Assembly: GCA_009380095.1 (NCBI GenBank)
Contig: WHSL01000018.1
Span: 1-46,696, forward strand
DNA length: 46,696 nt
DNA from: Streptosporangiales bacterium
Lineage (GTDB): Bacteria > Actinomycetota > Actinomycetes > Streptosporangiales > Streptosporangiaceae
Direction: 5' to 3'
Positions 25,878-33,959 of this stretch are shown here, piece by piece. The notes below the pieces were generated by a model. It was not told the DNA's origin. It ran no database searches and saw only the letters and a list, made by a program, of their open reading frames with translations. The number at the start of each line of letters is the position of its first letter. Within the stretch, counting starts at the first letter, position 1. A program made the translations under genes and the position numbers.

Positions 25878-26130
25878 ATGGACGATTCGGGGACGGACCG
25901 TACGAACCGCCGCGCCCGCGTGGCGGTTCTCGTGTACTTCGCGCTCGCCGGGCTCGCCGTGGCCGTGTGGGTGGCGCGTCCCCGGCATCAAGAACGGGCT
26001 CGCCCTCAGCGACGGGCGTCTCGGCATCGCGCTGGCCTGCATGTCCGGCGGCGGGCTGGGCGCGATGTTCGTGATCGGCCGGCTGGTGGACCGGTTCGGC
26101 AGCGCGCGGGTGACCGCTCCCGCGAGCCTG
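25878..26130 (+). pseudogene. N-terminal fragment of an MFS transporter, frameshifted
   Basis: The first frame reads RARVAVLVYFALAGLAVAVWVAR. The continuation VPGIKNGLALSDGRLGIALACMSGGGLGAMFVIGRLVDRFGSARVTAPASL reads in another frame from about 25980. Together they give the first helices and motif A region (GRLVDRFGSARV) of an MFS transporter. The shift fits loss of one GC pair from a GCGCGC run near 25975-25980 (valine-alanine-arginine-valine in the restored reading). After about 26130 the MFS sequence stops abruptly and two-component-system sequence follows. Only about 80 of an expected 400 residues remain. Confidence 0.72.
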
Positions 26131-26297
26131 CGGGCGGCCTGCTCCGGGTCGAGGACCGGCCCGTCGGTCTCCACGGTCAGCCGCACGGTCCCGCCTTCCG
26201 TGGTGGTCGCGACCGAAGCCTCGGCCTGCGCGCCCGGGACGAGGGCGGGTTGCGGGCCGACATCGGGCTCCCGGCGGCGGAAGGCGGCGCGGCGTGA
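26131..26297. pseudogene. scrambled remnant of a histidine kinase gene
   Basis: On the minus strand, 26214 down to about 26131 reads VATTTEGGTVRLTVETDGPVLDPEQAAR, like the G1-box region of a histidine kinase ATPase domain. On the plus strand the last part (about 26240-26297) reads RDEGGLRADIGLPAAEGGAA and a stop, like a kinase C-terminus. Its TGA overlaps the GTG start of the response regulator, as in real operons. Between the two the 10-bp palindrome GGTCGCGACC (26205-26214) could have served as an inversion point. The reading as one kinase with an inverted piece is inference from short matches. Confidence 0.4.
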
Positions 26298-26976
26298 GGA
26301 TCCTGGTGGTCGAGGACGCGCCCGCGCTCGCCGAGGTGGTGGCCGAGGGGCTGCGGGACCAGGGCATGGCCGTGGACGTCGCGTACGAAGGGCTGAGCGC
26401 CGCGGCCAAGCTCGACCTCACCCGCTACGACGTCGTCGTGCTCGACCGGGACCTGCCCGGGGTGCACGGCGACACGCTCTGCCAGATGATCACCGACCGC
26501 GACGACCGGGCCATGGTGCTGATGCTCACTGCGGCGGGCTCCCCGGGTGACCGGGTGACCGGGTGACCCGGCTGACCCTCGGCGCCGACGACTACCTCGC
26601 CAAGCCGTTCCACTTCCCGGAACTCGTCCTGCGGGTGCGCGCGCTGGCCCGCCGGCGGCCGAGCGCCGGCGGGCGGATGCTGCGGGCGGCGGGGCTGGAA
26701 CTGGACCCCGTACGGCGTACCGCCACCCGGGACGGCCGGCCGCTGGAGCTCTCGGTCAAGGAGTTCGGCGTGCTGGAGGGCCTGCTGCGCGCCGGCCCGG
26801 CCCCGATCAGCACCGAGCGGCTGCTGGAGGAGGTCTGGGACGAGAACGCCGACCCCTTCACCAACACCGTGACCGTGACCATCGGGCGCCTCCGCCGCAA
26901 GCTCGGCGACCCGCCGCTCATCGTCACGACGCCCGGCGTCGGCTATCGCATCGCCACGGCCGCCGGGCGGAAGTAA
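26294..26976 (+). pseudogene. OmpR-family response regulator, frameshifted by an 8-bp repeat
   Basis: The receiver domain starts normally: MRILVVEDAPALAEVVAEGLRDQGMAVDVAYEG, phosphoacceptor region YDVVVLDRDLPGVHGD, VLMLTAAG. It ends early at a TGA (26564-26566). From 26563 a second frame continues with TRLTLGADDYLAKPFHFPELVLRVRALARR and a winged-helix output domain (LELSVKEFGVLEGLLR, DPFTNTVTVTIGRLRRKLGDPPLIVTTPGVGYRI). Removing one of three GGGTGACC copies joins the halves perfectly as GDRVTRLTLGADDYL, giving a normal 224-residue protein. Start is GTG at 26294. The lesion could be a mutation, a phase-variable state or a sequencing error. Confidence 0.85.
26545..26568 (+). repeat. three tandem copies of GGGTGACC inside the response regulator
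   Basis: GGGTGACC occurs at 26545-26552, 26553-26560 and 26561-26568 with no mismatch. Eight is not a multiple of three, so copy number sets the reading frame: two copies give a full-length regulator, three copies a truncated one. Confidence 0.95.
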
Positions 26977-27389
26977 CGGTTCGCGGTGGGGGCGAACATC
27001 GCGATCAGCGCGGCGGGCACGGCGGCGACGTGGATCACCCGCAGCGCGGTGATCGCATAGAGGCCCGAGTCGGCGTCGGCGAGCAGGCCGGAGACCGAGT
27101 TCCCGGCCACCAGCCAGGTGATCGGCTCGATCAGCAGCGAGAGCATCCCGACCGTGCCCAGCACCAGCGCGAGGGTCCAGCGGGCCCAGTTCGCCCCGCG
27201 GCGCATCGCGACGATGGCGACGGTGACGGTTCCGTAGATGATCGCCCGGACCGTCACCTGCCACAGCGCGGCGCCCCCGGTGAGGGAGCCGGAGAACAGC
27301 CCCTCCGCGACGTGTATCGCGGTCTCGCCGACTCCCGCCGCGACCGCGATGATCCAGAGAATCGACGCATAGTGCACGCTTTTCGGCAT
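26943..27389 (-). CDS. small four-helix membrane protein of unknown function
   Basis: A protein of 148 residues with four predicted membrane helices: SILWIIAVAAGVGETAIHVA, the WQVTVRAIIYGTVTVAIVAM segment, a helix in WTLALVLGTVGMLSLLIEPI followed by TWLVAG, and LRVIHVAAVPAALIAMF. No catalytic motif is visible. It ends RYFRPAAVAMR at 26943 and overlaps the 3' end of the response regulator by 34 bp on the opposite strand. ATG at 27389 gives MPKSVHYASILW; a longer form would add a poor N-terminus. I do not recognise a named family. It may have been part of the decayed two-component locus or simply a neighbour. Confidence 0.7.
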   Translation of the reverse strand: MPKSVHYASILWIIAVAAGVGETAIHVAEGLFSGSLTGGAALWQVTVRAIIYGTVTVAIVAMRRGANWARWTLALVLGTVGMLSLLIEPITWLVAGNSVSGLLADADSGLYAITALRVIHVAAVPAALIAMFAPTANRYFRPAAVAMR

Positions 27390-27486
27390 GGCCCGAGCCT
27401 CGCCGGTGCGCGACCACGCGCACATCACCCCAGAGCGCCATCCCGCCGGTCGCCATTGAGGGGTACGGCGGCGGCCGCGGTCGCCC

Positions 27487-28929
27487 TCAGGACTGCAGGC
27501 TCACCAGCTTGATCTCGGTCATCTCCTCGATCGCGTAGGCCGGGCCCTCCCGAGTGTTGCCGGAGTCCTTCACGCCGCCGTACGGCTGCTGGTCCGCCCG
27601 GGACGTGGGCACGTCGTTCACCAGTACGGCCCCGAAGTGCAGCCGCCGGCCCGCGCGCAGCGCCTTGCCCAGGTCCGTGGTGAAGACCCCGGCCTGCAGG
27701 CCGTACCGGGAGTCCGAGGCCATCCGCAGCGCGTCGTCGAAGTCGGCGTACCGGGTCACGGTCACGACCGGCCCGAACACCTCCTGGCACTGCACCTGCG
27801 CGTCGGCCCGTACGCCCTCCAGGACGGTCGGGGTGACCATCGCCGCGCCGGTCCGCTCGCCGCCGCAGAGCACCTTGCCGCCGTCCGCGACGGCCTCGTC
27901 GACCCAGCTCTTCACCCGGTCGGCGTCGTCGGCGGTGATCAGGGCGGAGACGTCGGTCTCCTCGTCGGCGGGGTCGCCGACCCGCAGCGCGCCGACCTTC
28001 GCCACCAGGTCGTCCACGAACCCGTCCGCCACGTCCTCGTGCACGTACACGCGCTGCGTGGAGATGCAGGACTGGCCGGCGTGCGAGAACCCGGCGACCG
28101 CGGTCTTGGCGGCGGCCGTACGCCAGTCGCCGTCCGCCTCCACGATGAGCGGCGAGTTGGACCCCAGCTCCAGCCGCACCTTGGTCTTCGGCGCCTTGGC
28201 GGCCAGCCCCCAGCCGACGTCCGCCGACCCGGTGAACGTGACATAGGCGACGTCCGGATCCGTGGCCAGCGCCTCACCCACCGTGCCACCGCTCCCGGTG
28301 ACCACGTTCAGCCAGCCGGACGGGACGCCGAGGTCGGTGAGCAGCTCCGCCAGCAGCAGCGCGGACACCGGGGTGGCCGAGGCGGGCTTGAGCACGACCG
28401 GGCACCCGGCCGCGATGGCGGGGGCCAGCTTGTGCGCGACGAGGTTGAGCGGGAAGTTGAACGGGGAGATCGCCGCGACGACCCCGATCGGCGTGCGCAG
28501 CGTGAACGCGGTCTTCCCCGCGCCGGACGGCGTCGCCTCCATCGGCACCACGTCCCCGGCGAACGTCCGCGCCTCCGCCGCGGCGAACGCGAACGTCTCC
28601 ACCGCGCGGGCCGCCTCGGCGCGGGCCGTCTTGATCGGCTTCGCCGACTCGGCCATGATCGCGCGGGCGAAGCCCTCCTGCCGGTCGTGGATGGCCGCGG
28701 CCGCCTGCTCGAGCACCCGTACGCGCTCCGCCCGCGGGAAGTTGTCGCGTTCCAGCGCGGCCCGCGCCGCGCCGACGGCCTCGCGGGCCTCCTCACCGCC
28801 CGCCTTGGGCACCACCGCCACCAGGCCGTCGTCGTAGGAGGAGCGGACCTCGGCCGCCCCCTCGGTGCCGGTGGCCCGCCACGCGCCGTCGATGAGCATT
28901 CCGGGCAGGGTGAACAGGGCATCCGCCAT
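27487..28929 (-). CDS. NAD(P)-dependent aldehyde dehydrogenase
   Basis: A 480-residue member of the ALDH superfamily oxidising an aldehyde to its acid in the cytoplasm. SPFNFPLNLVAHKLAPAIAAGCPVVLKPA is the cofactor-binding segment. VTFTGSADVGWGL follows, then the general-base glutamate in VRLELGSNSPLIV (E254) and the nucleophile cysteine in GFSHAGQSCISTQRVYV (C288). The end EVFGPVVTVTRY and PYGGVKDSGNTREGPAYAIEEMTE is typical of the succinate-semialdehyde/lactaldehyde/GAPN-like branch. ATG at 28929 has a perfect AGGAGG ribosome binding site. It is divergent from the bkd operon (291 bp), which hints at oxidation of amino-acid-derived aldehydes, but the substrate is not determined. Confidence 0.88.
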   Translation of the reverse strand: MADALFTLPGMLIDGAWRATGTEGAAEVRSSYDDGLVAVVPKAGGEEAREAVGAARAALERDNFPRAERVRVLEQAAAAIHDRQEGFARAIMAESAKPIKTARAEAARAVETFAFAAAEARTFAGDVVPMEATPSGAGKTAFTLRTPIGVVAAISPFNFPLNLVAHKLAPAIAAGCPVVLKPASATPVSALLLAELLTDLGVPSGWLNVVTGSGGTVGEALATDPDVAYVTFTGSADVGWGLAAKAPKTKVRLELGSNSPLIVEADGDWRTAAAKTAVAGFSHAGQSCISTQRVYVHEDVADGFVDDLVAKVGALRVGDPADEETDVSALITADDADRVKSWVDEAVADGGKVLCGGERTGAAMVTPTVLEGVRADAQVQCQEVFGPVVTVTRYADFDDALRMASDSRYGLQAGVFTTDLGKALRAGRRLHFGAVLVNDVPTSRADQQPYGGVKDSGNTREGPAYAIEEMTEIKLVSLQS

Positions 28930-29220
28930 GGGTCTCGCCTCCTGCGGGTAGGCCTCGGGCAACAATCCCTGTTTCGCCCATGCCCGGGAGTCGATGGATC
29001 ATTCGATGTGGGAATGAGTCAGGAGAAAGTAGGTGGTGCTCCTTCAGTAACGCGCAGCTCCGTCATTAATCTCGAATGGGGTCTTGCGCCGCACGCCGTG
29101 ACGTCTGTCACGATTGCGGCAGGCGCCCATCCTCCGCTCCGGCGACCCCGGAAACGCAGGGGGGCAGACCGGCCGGTGCGGCACCCCGTCACCCGGCCCC
29201 GACCGCACGAGGAGTGGCAC

Positions 29221-30414
29221 GTGACCGTCGACGCCTCGAACGGTGCGGCATCCGCGCATCACGAGTCCTCGGACTCCGCGCACGAAGATGTGCGCGCCGC
29301 CGACCGTCCGACCAGGGTGGCCGAACCGCCGGAGCTCGTTCAGCTCCTCACCCCCGAGGGTGACCGGGTCGACCATCCCGACTATCCGCTCGACCTCGCC
29401 CCCGACGAGGTCCGCTCGATCTACCGCGACCTGGTGCTCGTACGCCGGATCGACGCCGAGGCGAACTCCCTGCAGCGGCAGGGTGAGCTCGGCATCTGGG
29501 CCTCACTGCTCGGTCAGGAGGCCGCGCAGATCGGCTCCGGCCGCGCGCTCGGCGCCGCCGACATGGCCTTCCCCACCTATCGCGAGCACGGCGTGGCGTG
29601 GTGTCGCGGCCTGCCGCCGAGGAAGCTGCTCGAGCTGTACCGCGGCGTCAGCCACGGCGGGTGGGACCCGGCTGAGCACAACTTCCACCTCTACACGATC
29701 GTCATCGGCAGCCAGGCGCTGCACGCCACCGGCTACGCCATGGGGATCCAGCGGGACGGGGTCGTCGGCGGGCCGAACGCGGCCGCCGCGATCGCCTACT
29801 TCGGCGACGGGGCGAGCAGCCAGGGGGACGTCAACGAGGCGTTCGTCTTCGCCTCGGTGTTCAACGCTCCCGTGGTGTTCTTCTGCCAGAACAACCAGTG
29901 GGCGATCTCCGAGCCGCTGGAGCGGCAGTCGCGCATCCCGCTGTACCGGCGGGCCAACGGGTTCGGCTTCCCCGGCGTGCGGGTGGACGGCAACGACGTG
30001 TTCGCCTGCCTCGCGGTGACCCGCCGCGCGCTGCAGGCGGCCCGCGACGGGCAGGGCCCCTCGCTGATCGAGGCCTTCACCTACCGGATGGGCGCGCACA
30101 CCACGTCCGACGACCCCACGCGGTACCGGCCGGACGCCGACCTCGAGGTGTGGAAGCTCAAGGACCCGATCGAGCGGGTCAAGGCCTACCTGGCCCGCAA
30201 CGACCTCGCCGACCAGGAGTTCTTCGACGCCGTCGAGGCCGACGCCGACGAGCTGGGGCGTCAGGTCCGGGCGGACTGCCTGGACATGCCCGACCCGTCG
30301 CCGATGGCGATGTTCGAGAACGTGTACGTGGAGCCCAGCGCGCTGCTGGAGGAGGAACGCGAGCAGTTCCGTACGTATCTGGCGTCGTTCGAGGACGAGG
30401 AGGCCGGGCGATGA
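29221..30414 (+). CDS. bkdA: 2-oxoacid dehydrogenase E1 alpha subunit (branched-chain type)
   Basis: A 397-residue ThDP enzyme subunit that decarboxylates a 2-oxoacid as part of an E1-E2-E3 complex. The ThDP motif begins AYFGDGASSQGDVNEAF (GDG at 195-197) and ends CQNNQWAIS (NN at 224-225). SLIEAFTYRMGAHTTSDDPTRYR is the phosphorylation-loop region shared by branched-chain and pyruvate E1 alpha. The first 60 residues are an acidic extension. GTG at 29221 has a GAGGAG ribosome binding site. It overlaps the beta gene by 4 bp (ATGA). Branched-chain specificity is inferred from the separate alpha and beta subunits and similarity to actinomycete Bkd proteins; pyruvate or acetoin remain possible. 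Confidence 0.87.
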   Translation: MTVDASNGAASAHHESSDSAHEDVRAADRPTRVAEPPELVQLLTPEGDRVDHPDYPLDLAPDEVRSIYRDLVLVRRIDAEANSLQRQGELGIWASLLGQEAAQIGSGRALGAADMAFPTYREHGVAWCRGLPPRKLLELYRGVSHGGWDPAEHNFHLYTIVIGSQALHATGYAMGIQRDGVVGGPNAAAAIAYFGDGASSQGDVNEAFVFASVFNAPVVFFCQNNQWAISEPLERQSRIPLYRRANGFGFPGVRVDGNDVFACLAVTRRALQAARDGQGPSLIEAFTYRMGAHTTSDDPTRYRPDADLEVWKLKDPIERVKAYLARNDLADQEFFDAVEADADELGRQVRADCLDMPDPSPMAMFENVYVEPSALLEEEREQFRTYLASFEDEEAGR

Positions 30415-31394
30415 CACAGCTCGCGCTGGCAAGGGCGCTGAACGCGGGCATGCGCCGGGCCATGGAGGCCGACCCCAAGGTGCTCCTCATGGGGGAGGAC
30501 ATCGGCCGGCTCGGCGGCGTCTTCCGCGTCACCGACGGCCTGCAGAAGGACTTCGGCGAGGACCGGGTGATCGACACGCCGCTGGCGGAGTCGGGCATCG
30601 TGGGCACGGCCATCGGGCTCGCGCTCCGCGGGTACCGTCCGGTCTGCGAGATCCAGTTCGACGGGTTCGTCTTCCCGGCGTTCGACCAGATCGTCAGCCA
30701 GCTGGCCAAGATGCGGCTGCGCTCGCTGGGCAAGGTGGCGCTGCCCGTGGTGGTCCGCATCCCGTGTGGGGGCGGCATCGGCGCGGTGGAGCACCACAGC
30801 GAGTCGCCGGAGTCGTACTTCGCGCACACCCCCGGGCTGCGGGTGGTGGCCTGCGCCAACCCGTCCGACGGGTACTGGATGTTGCAGCAGGCGATCGCCT
30901 GCGACGACCCGGTGATCTTCTTCGAGCCCAAGCGGCAGTACTGGGACAAGGGCGAGGTCGACACCGCGCCCGGCCTGTCCGAGGTCGAGCCGATGAGTGC
31001 GGCGCGGGTGGTCCGTGAGGGCACCGACCTGACGCTCGTCACGTACGGGCCGATGGTGAAGAACGCGCTGGCCGCCGCGGTCGCCGCCGAGGAGGACGGG
31101 CGCTCGATCGAGGTCATCGACCTGCGCTCGCTGTCGCCGCTGGACACCGAGGCGCTGACCGACTCCGTACGCCGGACCGGCCGCCTCGTGGTGGCGCACG
31201 AGGCGCCGGTGTTCGGCGCGCTGAGCGCCGAGATCGCGGCGCGGATCACCGAGGCCTGCTTCTACCACCTCGAGGCCCCGGTGTTGCGGGTCGGCGGGTT
31301 CTCCGCGCCGTACCCGCCGTCCCGGCTGGAGGACCACTTCCTGCCCGACCTCGACCGCATCCTCGATGCCGTCGACCGGGCCCTGGCGTACTGA
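30411..31394 (+). CDS. bkdB: 2-oxoacid dehydrogenase E1 beta subunit (branched-chain type)
   Basis: A 327-residue E1 beta subunit. MEADPKVLLMGEDIGRLGGVFRVTDGL at the N-terminus, DTPLAESGIVGTAIGLALRGYRPVCEIQFDGF, GGGIGAVEHHSESPESYFAHTPGLRVV and IFFEPKRQYW are family signatures. The C-terminal domain carries VIDLRSLSPLDTEAL and HEAPVFGALSAEIAARI. It supplies part of the ThDP site at the interface with the alpha subunit. It is translationally coupled to the alpha gene (ATG inside its TGA) and precedes the E2 gene by 11 bp. Confidence 0.9.
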   Translation: MTQLALARALNAGMRRAMEADPKVLLMGEDIGRLGGVFRVTDGLQKDFGEDRVIDTPLAESGIVGTAIGLALRGYRPVCEIQFDGFVFPAFDQIVSQLAKMRLRSLGKVALPVVVRIPCGGGIGAVEHHSESPESYFAHTPGLRVVACANPSDGYWMLQQAIACDDPVIFFEPKRQYWDKGEVDTAPGLSEVEPMSAARVVREGTDLTLVTYGPMVKNALAAAVAAEEDGRSIEVIDLRSLSPLDTEALTDSVRRTGRLVVAHEAPVFGALSAEIAARITEACFYHLEAPVLRVGGFSAPYPPSRLEDHFLPDLDRILDAVDRALAY

Positions 31395-31405
31395 GGGGAT
31401 GAGGC

Positions 31406-32821
31406 ATGGCTGAACCGAAGCAGTTCAAGCTCCCCGACGCCGGCGAGGGCCTGACGGAGGCGGAGATCGTCAAGTGGCACGTGCAGCCGGGGGACACCGT
31501 CACGATCAACCAGATGATCGTGGAGATCGAGACCGCCAAGGCGGTGGTGGAGCTGCCCTCGCCGTACGAGGGCGTGGTCGTCGGCCTGCACGCCGGTGAG
31601 GGCGACACGGTCGCCGTCGGCACCCCGATCATCTCCATCGACGCGGGTGATGACGGGGCGGCCATCCCGGCCGAGACGGCCGAGACGGGCGAGACGGCCG
31701 AGGCGCCCAAGAAGCAGGAGGCGCCCAGAGCGCAGAAGGAGGAGCGCCAGCCGGTCCTCGTCGGGTACGGCATCAAGACGGGCCCCACCCAGCGCCGCAA
31801 GCGCAAGAGCAACGCCACGGCCGGAGCCGCTGCCGCCCCCGCCGCTGCCGCCCCGGAGGCTCCCGCGGCACCACCGCCACCACCGGCGGCTCCGGCCCCG
31901 GCGGCCCCCGCGCCGCCGGTCCGGCCCGCGGCTCCGGGGCCGCGGTCGCGGGCGCTCGCCAAGCCGCCCGTACGGAAGCTCGCCAAGGACCTGGGCGTCG
32001 ACCTCGGCACGGTCGCCCCCACGGGACCGCACGGCACGATCACCCGCGAGGACGTCCAGTCCGCCGCCGCGAGCACATCGGCGCCACCCACCGCGCCTGC
32101 GACCACGGCGCTGGTGGCCGGGGAGGAGCAGCGGATCCCGATCAAGGGGGTGCGCAAGCACACCGCCGCAGCCATGGTGAGCAGCGCCTTCACCGCCCCG
32201 CACGTCACCGAGTTCCTCCAGGTGGACGTGACGGAGACGCTGGCCGCGGTGCGCCGGCTGCGAGAGCTGCCGGAGTTCGCCGAGGTCAAGGTGTCTCCGC
32301 TGCTGCTGGTCGCCAAGGCGCTGCTGCTCGCCGTACGGCGCCACCCGCTGGCCAACTCCCACTGGGACGAGGCCGCCCAGGAGATCGTGGTGAAACCACA
32401 GGTCAACCTGGGCATCGCGGCCGCCACGGAACGCGGGCTGGTGGTGCCCAACATCAAGGGCGCGCAGGCCCTGACGCTGCCGGACCTCGCCCGGGCCATC
32501 GGCGAACTCACCGAGACCGCCCGCGCGGGCAAGGCCACCCCGGCGGACCTGACCGGCGGCACCATCACGATCAGCAACGTCGGCGTGTTCGGCGTGGACA
32601 CCGGGACCCCGATCCTCAACCCCGGCGAGGTGGCGATCCTGGCGATCGGTCAGATCCGCGACATGCCCTGGGTGGCGGACGGCGAGCTCGCCGTCCGCAA
32701 GGTCTGCACACTCTCGCTCTCGTTCGACCACCGCGTCATCGACGGCGAGCTGGGCTCCAAGGTGCTGAGGGACGTCGGCGCCATGCTGCACGACCCCCTC
32801 ACCATGCTCGCCTGGGGCTGA
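31406..32821 (+). CDS. bkdC: dihydrolipoamide acyltransferase E2 (branched-chain type)
   Basis: A 471-residue E2. One lipoyl domain at residues 1-80 has the lipoyl lysine in EIETAKAVVELP (K45). A flexible Ala/Pro linker lies at about 140-175. The E3/E1-binding domain is ALAKPPVRKLAKDLGVDLGTVAPTGPHGTITREDV. The acyltransferase domain ends with the catalytic LSLSFDHRVIDGELG. It accepts the acyl group from E1 and passes it to CoA. ATG at 31406 follows a GAGGGGATGAG ribosome binding site. No E3 (lipoamide dehydrogenase) gene is in the window, as usual where one E3 serves several complexes. The operon ends at a hairpin. Confidence 0.92.
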   Translation: MAEPKQFKLPDAGEGLTEAEIVKWHVQPGDTVTINQMIVEIETAKAVVELPSPYEGVVVGLHAGEGDTVAVGTPIISIDAGDDGAAIPAETAETGETAEAPKKQEAPRAQKEERQPVLVGYGIKTGPTQRRKRKSNATAGAAAAPAAAAPEAPAAPPPPPAAPAPAAPAPPVRPAAPGPRSRALAKPPVRKLAKDLGVDLGTVAPTGPHGTITREDVQSAAASTSAPPTAPATTALVAGEEQRIPIKGVRKHTAAAMVSSAFTAPHVTEFLQVDVTETLAAVRRLRELPEFAEVKVSPLLLVAKALLLAVRRHPLANSHWDEAAQEIVVKPQVNLGIAAATERGLVVPNIKGAQALTLPDLARAIGELTETARAGKATPADLTGGTITISNVGVFGVDTGTPILNPGEVAILAIGQIRDMPWVADGELAVRKVCTLSLSFDHRVIDGELGSKVLRDVGAMLHDPLTMLAWG

Positions 32822-32829
32822 GTCACCGG

Positions 32830-32854
32830 CCGCCCGGGCTCGAGGCCCGGGCGG
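32830..32854. terminator. bidirectional hairpin between bkdC and ribokinase
   Basis: CCGCCCGGGC (32830-32839) pairs with GCCCGGGCGG (32845-32854) around the loop TCGAG. The bkdC stop lies 9 bp to the left, and the stop of the convergent ribokinase begins at the base after the right arm. There is no T-run. Confidence 0.65.
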
Positions 32855-33772
32855 TCAAGTGAGGGTGGCGACCTCGGCGGGGGTGGGGAAGGAGCTTTGG
32901 GCGCCTTCGCGCTGTACGACGGCCGCGCCGACCTTGACCGCGTACGCCGCCGCGGTCGCCAGCCCGTCTCCGCGCGCCAGCCGTACGGCCAGCGCGCCCA
33001 CGAACGCGTCCCCCGCCCCGGTGGTGTCCACGGCGGTCACCGACGGCGCGGGCAGCGACGCCGTCTCGGTGTCGTCGGCGACGTACGCCCCCGTCGCGCC
33101 GAGCGTGATCACCACCGAGCGTGGCCCCAGCTCCCGGAGCGCCGCGGCCGCCCCGTCCGGGTCGGCCACCGCGTCCACCCCGGTGCCGAGCAGGAACGCG
33201 GCCTCGTGCTCGTTGACCACCAGCGGGTCGCAGAGCTTCAGCGTCTCCTCCGGGATGGCCGCGGCCGGGGCCAGGTTGAGCACCACCCGCGTGCCGGCCT
33301 CGGCGGCGGCCCGGGCCGCCGCGCCGAGCGTGTCGAACGGGATCTCCAACTGCAGGCAGAGCACCGACGCCCGGGCGATGACCGGACCGGCCGCGGCCAC
33401 GTCGTCCGGGGTCAGCGCGCCGTTGGCGCCAGGCGACACCACGATGCTGTTGTCGCCGGAACCGTCCACGATGATCATCGCGACGCCGGTGGGCCGGTCG
33501 GTGTCCAGCACGTGCGCGGCATCGACCCCGGCGTCGCCGAGCGACCCGCGCAGCAGCCGGCCGTGCCCGTCGGCGCCGACCCGGCCGACCATCGCCACGG
33601 AGCCGCCGACGCGGCCGGCGGCGACGGCCTGGTTGGCGCCCTTGCCGCCGGGATACGTCGCGAGGTCGGAGCCGAGCACGGTCTCCCCCGCGCCCGGCCG
33701 GTCGCTCACCCGCACCACCAGGTCGGCGTTGAGCGAACCGACCACCACCACCTCGTGACGCCGCTCCTGCAC
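32855..33772 (-). CDS. rbsK: ribokinase (PfkB family)
   Basis: A 305-residue PfkB sugar kinase phosphorylating ribose, or a related sugar, with ATP. VVVVGSLNADLVVRVSDRPGAGET and YPGGKGANQAVAAGRVGG form the N-terminal signature with the substrate-binding GGKGAN. VVLNLAPAAAIP and VVNEHEAAFLLG follow. The second signature DTTGAGDAFVGALAVRLARG holds the catalytic aspartate. GTG at 33772 has a GGGAGGA ribosome binding site. It is divergent from the sugar ABC importer at 33960, which makes a shared sugar pathway likely; a 16-bp palindrome lies between them. The sugar may be ribose or a nucleoside-derived pentose. Confidence 0.88.
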   Translation of the reverse strand: MQERRHEVVVVGSLNADLVVRVSDRPGAGETVLGSDLATYPGGKGANQAVAAGRVGGSVAMVGRVGADGHGRLLRGSLGDAGVDAAHVLDTDRPTGVAMIIVDGSGDNSIVVSPGANGALTPDDVAAAGPVIARASVLCLQLEIPFDTLGAAARAAAEAGTRVVLNLAPAAAIPEETLKLCDPLVVNEHEAAFLLGTGVDAVADPDGAAAALRELGPRSVVITLGATGAYVADDTETASLPAPSVTAVDTTGAGDAFVGALAVRLARGDGLATAAAYAVKVGAAVVQREGAQSSFPTPAEVATLT

Positions 33773-33796
33773 GCTTCCTCCCTGGGCCTCGGCACC

Positions 33797-33812
33797 GAGC
33801 CCGTACGGGCTC
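33797..33812. promoter_or_regulatory. 16-bp perfect palindrome, candidate operator
   Basis: GAGCCCGTACGGGCTC is a perfect inverted repeat without spacer. It lies 25 bp before the ribokinase start, in the 187-bp region shared with the divergent sugar importer. The size and symmetry suit a LacI- or similar repressor site, although no such regulator is encoded nearby. It also contains the CGTACG hexamer common in this window. Confidence 0.45.
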
Positions 33813-33959
33813 AGAGCCAACGTAACGGCCCGCCACCCCCGAACGGCTCAAGATCCTGACCGGGGAAGGCCGGAGGGGCAGACAACGGGTGTAACTCACG
33901 TCACCATGGATCACGTCGTCCCGCCGATCGATTCGCCGGCCGCGCTCCCGGAGGCGAGC

